From: JASHPR01 sp963739645
GTDB taxonomy: Bacteria; Actinomycetota; Actinomycetes; Streptosporangiales; Streptosporangiaceae
DNA: 64,000 nt
NCBI GenBank assembly: GCA_963739645.1
Contig: CAVUBM010000096.1
Location: forward strand, 1-64,000
Direction: 5' to 3'
Shown here: piece by piece, positions 60,141 through 64,000 of the stretch
How positions within the stretch are numbered: position 1 is the first letter of the stretch
How the letters are laid out: every line of letters begins with the position of its first letter
Program-made: the position numbers and the translations under genes
The notes under the pieces: model-generated
Told to the model about the DNA's origin: nothing
The model's input: only the letters and a program-made list of their open reading frames with translations
Databases searched by the model: none

Positions 60141-61439
60141 CTACCGGCGCTTCTTCTTGCCCGCGGGACGTCGTTTGGCGGCGCTGGTCCGCCGGGGCTG
60201 CTGCCGCGGCCCGGGCCGCGCTCCGGGGGTGCCGCGCGGGGCCGACCCGCTGCTGGCCGCCCGGCCCGCGGGGACCGGCTCGTCAGACCCTGGGTCGGTC
60301 ACGGCTCCGTTGGCCACGGTCTCGTCGAACTCGTCCTCCGGCCCGGCGTCGATGTCGATCCCTGGCTCATCCTCGGGATCCGCTTCGGCCGCTGCGCCCG
60401 TCCCGGTGCCCGCCCCGGCCTTCGCCGCCTTGGCCCTGGCCCGCTGCGCCGCGCGGCCGCCGGAGGCCCGCAGCGCCACGCGCCTGGCCAGTTGCTTGTA
60501 CTGCGGCTCCCGCTCCTTCAGGTCGGCCAGCACCGGCGTGGCGATGCAGATCGACGAGTAGGTGCCGGACAGCATGCCGACGAACAGCACCAGCGCCAGG
60601 TCCTGCAGCTCGCCGGTGCCGAGCACGAAGACGGCGACCACCAGGATCGCGGCGACCGGCAGCAATGCGATCAGCGAGGTGTTGATGGACCGGACCAGGG
60701 TCTGGTTCAGGGCCAGGTTGGCCGCCTGGCTGTAGGTGCTCCTGCCGGTGGCGAGCAGGCCCGCGGTATTCTCCCTGACCTTGTCGAAGACCACCACGGT
60801 GTCGTAGAGCGAATAGCCCAAGATGGTCAGCAGGCCGATGACCGTGGCCGGGCTTACCTGGAAGCCGGCCAGCGCGTAGACCCCGATGGTGATCACGATG
60901 TCGTGTGCGAGGGCGACGAACGCGGCGATCGCCATCTTCCACTCGAACGCGATCGACAGGTAGATCACGATCACGACCAGGAACGCGATCAGCGCCTGGA
61001 GCGCCTTCTGCGAGATCTGCGTGCCCCAGCTCGGCCCGACGAACGTGGTACTGACCGCGTTGGACCCGCCGGACACGTGCAGATCGGACGCGAGCGCGTC
61101 CTGGACCGCGGTCTGCGTGCCGAAACTCAGCTTGACCGTCTGCACCTGCCATTTCGCGTCGCGGCCGACCCCGACCTGCTGCACGATCGGGTCGTCGCCG
61201 CCGCCCGCGTCCTTGACCACCGAGCCGATCTGGACCGAGGTCGCCGCCGGGGCGCGGAACAGGAAGACCGAGCCGCCCTTGAAGTCCACGCTGTAGTTCA
61301 GCCCGCGGAACAGCAGCGCGGCGATGCTGATGATCAGGATCAGCCCGGAGATCGTGTACCAGACCTTCTGCCGGCCGACGAAATCGACGGAGACCTCGCC
61401 CCGGTACAGCTTGCCGCCAAGGTTGCCGAGCCGGGACAT
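60141..61439 (-). CDS. secF: protein translocase subunit SecF
   Basis: 432 residues from ATG 61439 (AAGGAGG four nt upstream), overlapping the secD stop. Six membrane segments with a large extracytoplasmic loop after the first; YSVDFKGGS, AFEWKMAIAAFVALAHD, TVIGLLTILGYSLYDTVVVFDKVREN and SINTSL are SecF signatures. Works with SecD using the proton gradient to help release exported proteins. The C-terminal 130 residues are a polar tail, first acidic then Arg/Lys-rich, ending KRRPAGKKKRR. Confidence 0.95.
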   Translation of the reverse strand: MSRLGNLGGKLYRGEVSVDFVGRQKVWYTISGLILIISIAALLFRGLNYSVDFKGGSVFLFRAPAATSVQIGSVVKDAGGGDDPIVQQVGVGRDAKWQVQTVKLSFGTQTAVQDALASDLHVSGGSNAVSTTFVGPSWGTQISQKALQALIAFLVVIVIYLSIAFEWKMAIAAFVALAHDIVITIGVYALAGFQVSPATVIGLLTILGYSLYDTVVVFDKVRENTAGLLATGRSTYSQAANLALNQTLVRSINTSLIALLPVAAILVVAVFVLGTGELQDLALVLFVGMLSGTYSSICIATPVLADLKEREPQYKQLARRVALRASGGRAAQRARAKAAKAGAGTGTGAAAEADPEDEPGIDIDAGPEDEFDETVANGAVTDPGSDEPVPAGRAASSGSAPRGTPGARPGPRQQPRRTSAAKRRPAGKKKRR

Positions 61440-63199
61440 CACGCCTCCTTCGGGTTGGTCCGGGCCTGGCCGGCCGAGGCGGTGCTGCCGGACGGCGTGC
61501 CCGATGGCGTGCTTCCGACCGTCGGCCTGCTGGCCGGGCGCCTGCTGCCGCGCCAGGGCGATCGCGCCCCCAGCCGGGCCGGGTCAAGGCCGGAGAGCGG
61601 GTGCCCCTGGCCGTAGAACTTGGTCCGGGCCAGCAGCGTGACCATCGGCTTGGTGAACAGGAACACCACGACCACGTCGACCAGGGTGGTGAGGCCGAGC
61701 GTGAACGCGAAGCCCTTGACGTCGCCGATGGCGAACTTCCACAGCAGCGCGGCGGCGAGGAAGGACACGGTGTCGGAGACCAGGATGGTCCGCCGCGCCC
61801 GCTGCCAGCCGCGTTCCACCGCGGTCCGCAGCGTCCGGCCGTCCCTGACCTCGTCCCGCAGCCGCTCGAAGAACACCACGAACGAGTCGGCGGTGATCCC
61901 GATCGCGACGATCAGCCCCGCGATGCCGGCCAGGGACATGGTGAGGCCGCCGTACTTGCTGAGCAGGACTATTGACAGGTAGGACAGCAGCGCGGCGATG
62001 GCCAGGCTGGACACCGAGACCAGGCCCAGGCCCCGGTAGTACAGGAACGAGTAGATCACCACGAGAAGCAGCCCGATCGCCCCCGCGATCAGCCCGGCCT
62101 TCAGCTGGGACGCGCCGAGCTGCGCCGAGACCGACTGAACGGACTGCTTCTGGAAGCTGAGCGGGAGGGCACCGTAACTGAGGATGTTCGCCAGGTAGGT
62201 GGCCGACTGCTGGGAGAACGTGCCCTGGATCTGGCCGTTGCCACCGGTGATCGCCGAGCTGACGTACGGGATCGACACTGGCGTGCCGTCCAGCACGATC
62301 GCGAACGTGTTCAGCGGGTTGGTGGGCGAGCCCTGGTACTTGGTGAACATCTCCGAGGTCAGCGTGCCGAACGCCTTGGCCCCGTCCGGCTTGAAGCTGA
62401 GCGTGACCCACCAGTTGCCGTTGGGCTGCAGCGCGACACCGGCCTTGCTGACCATCTGGCCGGTCACCGTCGACTTGTCCAGCGCGTACTTCGCCCCCTG
62501 GTAGCAGGTCACAACCTGGATATTCGGGTTGTCCCAGTTGTTGGGGTTATCGCCGTAGATCTGCGCCCGCCAGTTCTTGTCGGCGCAGTTCAGCCTGTCG
62601 AACTGGGCCTTGACCGTGGCGCTGAGTGCGGCGGCGTCACCGGTTCCTTCCGCGGTCGTGGACAGCTTGGGCTTGCTGGACGCCGACGGGCTGGACGTGG
62701 GGTTCGGCGACGCGCTGGCCTTGGGGCTCGCCGAGGCGCTGGCCGACGGGGTGGGAGTCGGCGTCGCGGTCGGGGTCGGCGTCGTGGTGTTGTTGGCCGC
62801 GAGCAGCACCTGACGGAACCTCAGCTCGGCCGTGGTGCCCACCAGGGTGGCCACCTGCTGCGACCCCTTGCCCGGCACCGCGACCGTGATGATGTCGTTG
62901 CCCTGCTGTTCCACCGAGGCCCCGGTGAAACCCGCGTTGTTGACCCGGCTGTTCATGATCGAGATCGCGGTAGTCATGTCCGACTGGCTGGGCGGCTTCC
63001 CGGGATTGGTCGACACCGCCTTCAGGGTCACTGTGGTGCCGCTGGAAAGGTCGAGACCCAGCCCGACCTTGAAGCCCTTATGCCAGTTCGCCGGCTCGAA
63101 CGCGTACTTGCCCACGACCGCGGCCAGCATGATCACGGTCAGCACGATCAGTGCCGCGAGGAGCCGACCCGGCTTGGACGTGGTGGTTGGCTGTGCCAC
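61439..63199 (-). CDS. secD: protein translocase subunit SecD
   Basis: 586 residues from GTG 63199. First membrane helix about 12-30, then VGLGLDLSSGTTVTL (family GLDL.GG), a large periplasmic-side P1 domain and five C-terminal membrane segments with LSFQKQSVQSVSAQLG, GITADSFVVFFERLRDE and GFAFTLGLTTLVDVV. A Thr/Pro/Ser/Ala-rich insertion of about 45 residues (TPTPTATPTPTPS type) lies in P1, and a Gly/Ser/Pro tail ends the protein. Overlaps secF by one base. Confidence 0.95.
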   Translation of the reverse strand: MAQPTTTSKPGRLLAALIVLTVIMLAAVVGKYAFEPANWHKGFKVGLGLDLSSGTTVTLKAVSTNPGKPPSQSDMTTAISIMNSRVNNAGFTGASVEQQGNDIITVAVPGKGSQQVATLVGTTAELRFRQVLLAANNTTTPTPTATPTPTPSASASASPKASASPNPTSSPSASSKPKLSTTAEGTGDAAALSATVKAQFDRLNCADKNWRAQIYGDNPNNWDNPNIQVVTCYQGAKYALDKSTVTGQMVSKAGVALQPNGNWWVTLSFKPDGAKAFGTLTSEMFTKYQGSPTNPLNTFAIVLDGTPVSIPYVSSAITGGNGQIQGTFSQQSATYLANILSYGALPLSFQKQSVQSVSAQLGASQLKAGLIAGAIGLLLVVIYSFLYYRGLGLVSVSSLAIAALLSYLSIVLLSKYGGLTMSLAGIAGLIVAIGITADSFVVFFERLRDEVRDGRTLRTAVERGWQRARRTILVSDTVSFLAAALLWKFAIGDVKGFAFTLGLTTLVDVVVVFLFTKPMVTLLARTKFYGQGHPLSGLDPARLGARSPWRGSRRPASRPTVGSTPSGTPSGSTASAGQARTNPKEA

Positions 63200-63259
63200 T
63201 TCTCGACTGTTCCTTATCTCGCTGGTGCCTGCGGCCGCCCGGTGGCGCCTGCGGCTCCG

Positions 63260-63673
63260 CTAGATGTTCCGGTCCTGCGGATTTAAGTCGCTGGCGCGGC
63301 TGCCGTCGGCGTTGCTCTCCCCGGCCGGCGTCTCGGGGGCCGGATTGGCGTCCGGCATGCCGGTCCCGGCACCGTCCTGCACGACCTCCATCACGGCCCG
63401 GCGCAGCATCCGGATGTCGACCCCGGGAGCGATCTCGACCACGACGTCACCGTCCTCCACCGACTTCACCGTGCCGTAGATCCCGGCCGTGGTCCGGATC
63501 CGGGAACCAGGCATGACAGTGCTCTGCATCTGCTGGGCCTGACGCTGCCGGTTGCGCTGTGGCCTGATCATCGTCATGTACAGGAGCACGAACAGCACCA
63601 CGATGATGAGGATGGGCAGGAGGTTGGGGCTCGACGATTTGCCGGTAGCCGCGAGAATCAGTGTGTTCCCCAT
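63260..63673 (-). CDS. yajC: Sec translocase auxiliary subunit YajC
   Basis: 137 residues. One membrane helix (about 19-36, LLPILIIVVLFVLLYMTMI) followed by RPQRNRQRQAQQMQSTV and a small SH3-like domain PGSRIRTTAGIYGTVKSVEDGDVVVEIAPGV, the YajC pattern. Acidic, Asn/Ala-rich tail. Binds SecDF. 60 bp upstream of secD in the same direction. Confidence 0.93.
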   Translation of the reverse strand: MGNTLILAATGKSSSPNLLPILIIVVLFVLLYMTMIRPQRNRQRQAQQMQSTVMPGSRIRTTAGIYGTVKSVEDGDVVVEIAPGVDIRMLRRAVMEVVQDGAGTGMPDANPAPETPAGESNADGSRASDLNPQDRNI

Positions 63674-63780
63674 CGCGGGGCATCCTTCCAGTTATGGCAG
63701 CAGTGGCCGGGGACCGGCCCGGCGCGGGGCCTGCACAAGCTGGCACCGGCGCCAGGGGGCTGTTGTTGACCAACTGCCGA

Positions 63781-63809
63781 AGTGTAGCGGCGCGCAAGCG
63801 ACGCACCAA
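63781..63809 (-). promoter_or_regulatory. putative promoter of yajC-secD-secF
   Basis: On the minus strand: -35 TTGGTG (63809-63804), 17-bp spacer, -10 TACACT (63786-63781), about 105 bp upstream of the yajC start. Sigma70-like; the only reasonable candidate in this gap. Confidence 0.45.
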
Positions 63810-63930
63810 CAGGCTACGGCGTTCGAGAAGTGATCGTGACCAGCCCGCGACCGCCCGTTAAGCTTCCGCACCCCGGCGAGGAGGCCAGACAGGGGGGCCG
63901 GCCAGCCGCGACGGCGGGCCGATGATGGCC

Positions 63931-64000
63931 GCGACGGCCGGCCGGAGGCTGGCCCGAGCGGACAGCATGGCGGGGGGTCTGGGGGGGCCGCAGGTCCCCC
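63931..64000 (+). repeat. dispersed G-rich intergenic element, copy 3 (at window end)
   Basis: Starts GCGACGGCCGGCCGGAGGCT, matching copy 1 at 30 of the first 31 positions, and continues CATGGCGGGGGGTCTGGGGG to a C-run at the window edge, so it may extend further. Intergenic, upstream of yajC. Confidence 0.6.

Larger units (their letters stand above)
63674..64000 (-). other. region upstream of yajC
   Basis: No gene is supported. It contains the putative yajC promoter at 63781-63809 and a G-rich dispersed element at the window edge. In related genomes ruvB lies next upstream and may begin beyond the window. Confidence 0.5.

Overview
The window is chromosomal DNA of a high-GC actinomycete. Genes have strongly GC-biased third positions and many GTG starts, and gene order follows the Mycobacterium/Streptomyces core: nadK-tlyA-TPR-HAD, argCJBDFR-H, infC-rpmI-rplT-trmH-kinase-pheST, aroE-mltG-ruvX-alaS, rarA-aspS, rel-apt-secF-secD-yajC. 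I cannot assign a genus; the order would suit Streptosporangiales or Frankia-like groups. No phage, IS element, CRISPR array, tRNA gene or defence system was seen. Most genes lie on the minus strand.

Layout. 1-4.0 kb (-): recN (cut by the window edge), NAD kinase, tlyA and a small acidic protein. 4.2-6.2 kb (+): an SCP2-like protein and an alkB-nei DNA repair pair. 6.2-11.5 kb (-): a membrane protein, an ABC-2 exporter pair, a HAD phosphatase and a TPR protein; a DUF1015 gene diverges from the last. 12.8-16.9 kb: a GT-C type membrane protein, a GNAT acetyltransferase and an Arg/Gly-rich TPR protein. 17.0-22.7 kb (-): a complete 16S-23S-5S operon with two sigma70-type promoters, boxA-like elements, a 23S processing stem and a strong terminator. 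23.1-32.95 kb (-): a tightly coupled string argC-J-B-D-F-R-H-mpg-tyrS behind a promoter overlapped by two tandem ArgR-box-like sites. 33-34.6 kb: a lipoprotein and a membrane SpoIIE-type phosphatase. 34.7-42.4 kb (-): infC-rpmI-rplT, trmH, a sensor kinase, pheS-pheT. 42.8-50.3 kb (-): DUF948/DUF6167 proteins, alaS, ruvX, mltG, aroE. 50.4-54.5 kb (-): MBL hydrolase, aspS, rarA. 54.7-56.8 kb (+): membrane cyclophilin and a DUF349 protein. 56.9-63.7 kb (-): yajC-secD-secF-apt-rel.

Functionally the window combines translation (rRNAs, IF3, L20, L35, Tyr/Phe/Ala/Asp-tRNA synthetases, rRNA methyltransferases), arginine biosynthesis without argG, Sec export, stringent response with purine salvage, and DNA repair (RecN, AlkB, Nei, Mpg, RarA).

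The main caution is reading-frame integrity. Six genes (the protein at 3.5-4.0 kb, the RG-rich TPR protein, argH, mltG, rel, apt) contain apparent single-base indels, six of them within 59.65-57.50 kb. As most are core genes, assembly error is the simplest explanation. The most interesting local signal, an open frame running without a stop from NAD kinase into RecN, must be read with that in mind. Others worth a look are an ATC start codon and leader hairpin for infC, a 25-bp tandem repeat upstream of the sensor kinase, a dispersed G-rich intergenic element, and very long repetitive cytoplasmic tails on MltG and the TPR protein.
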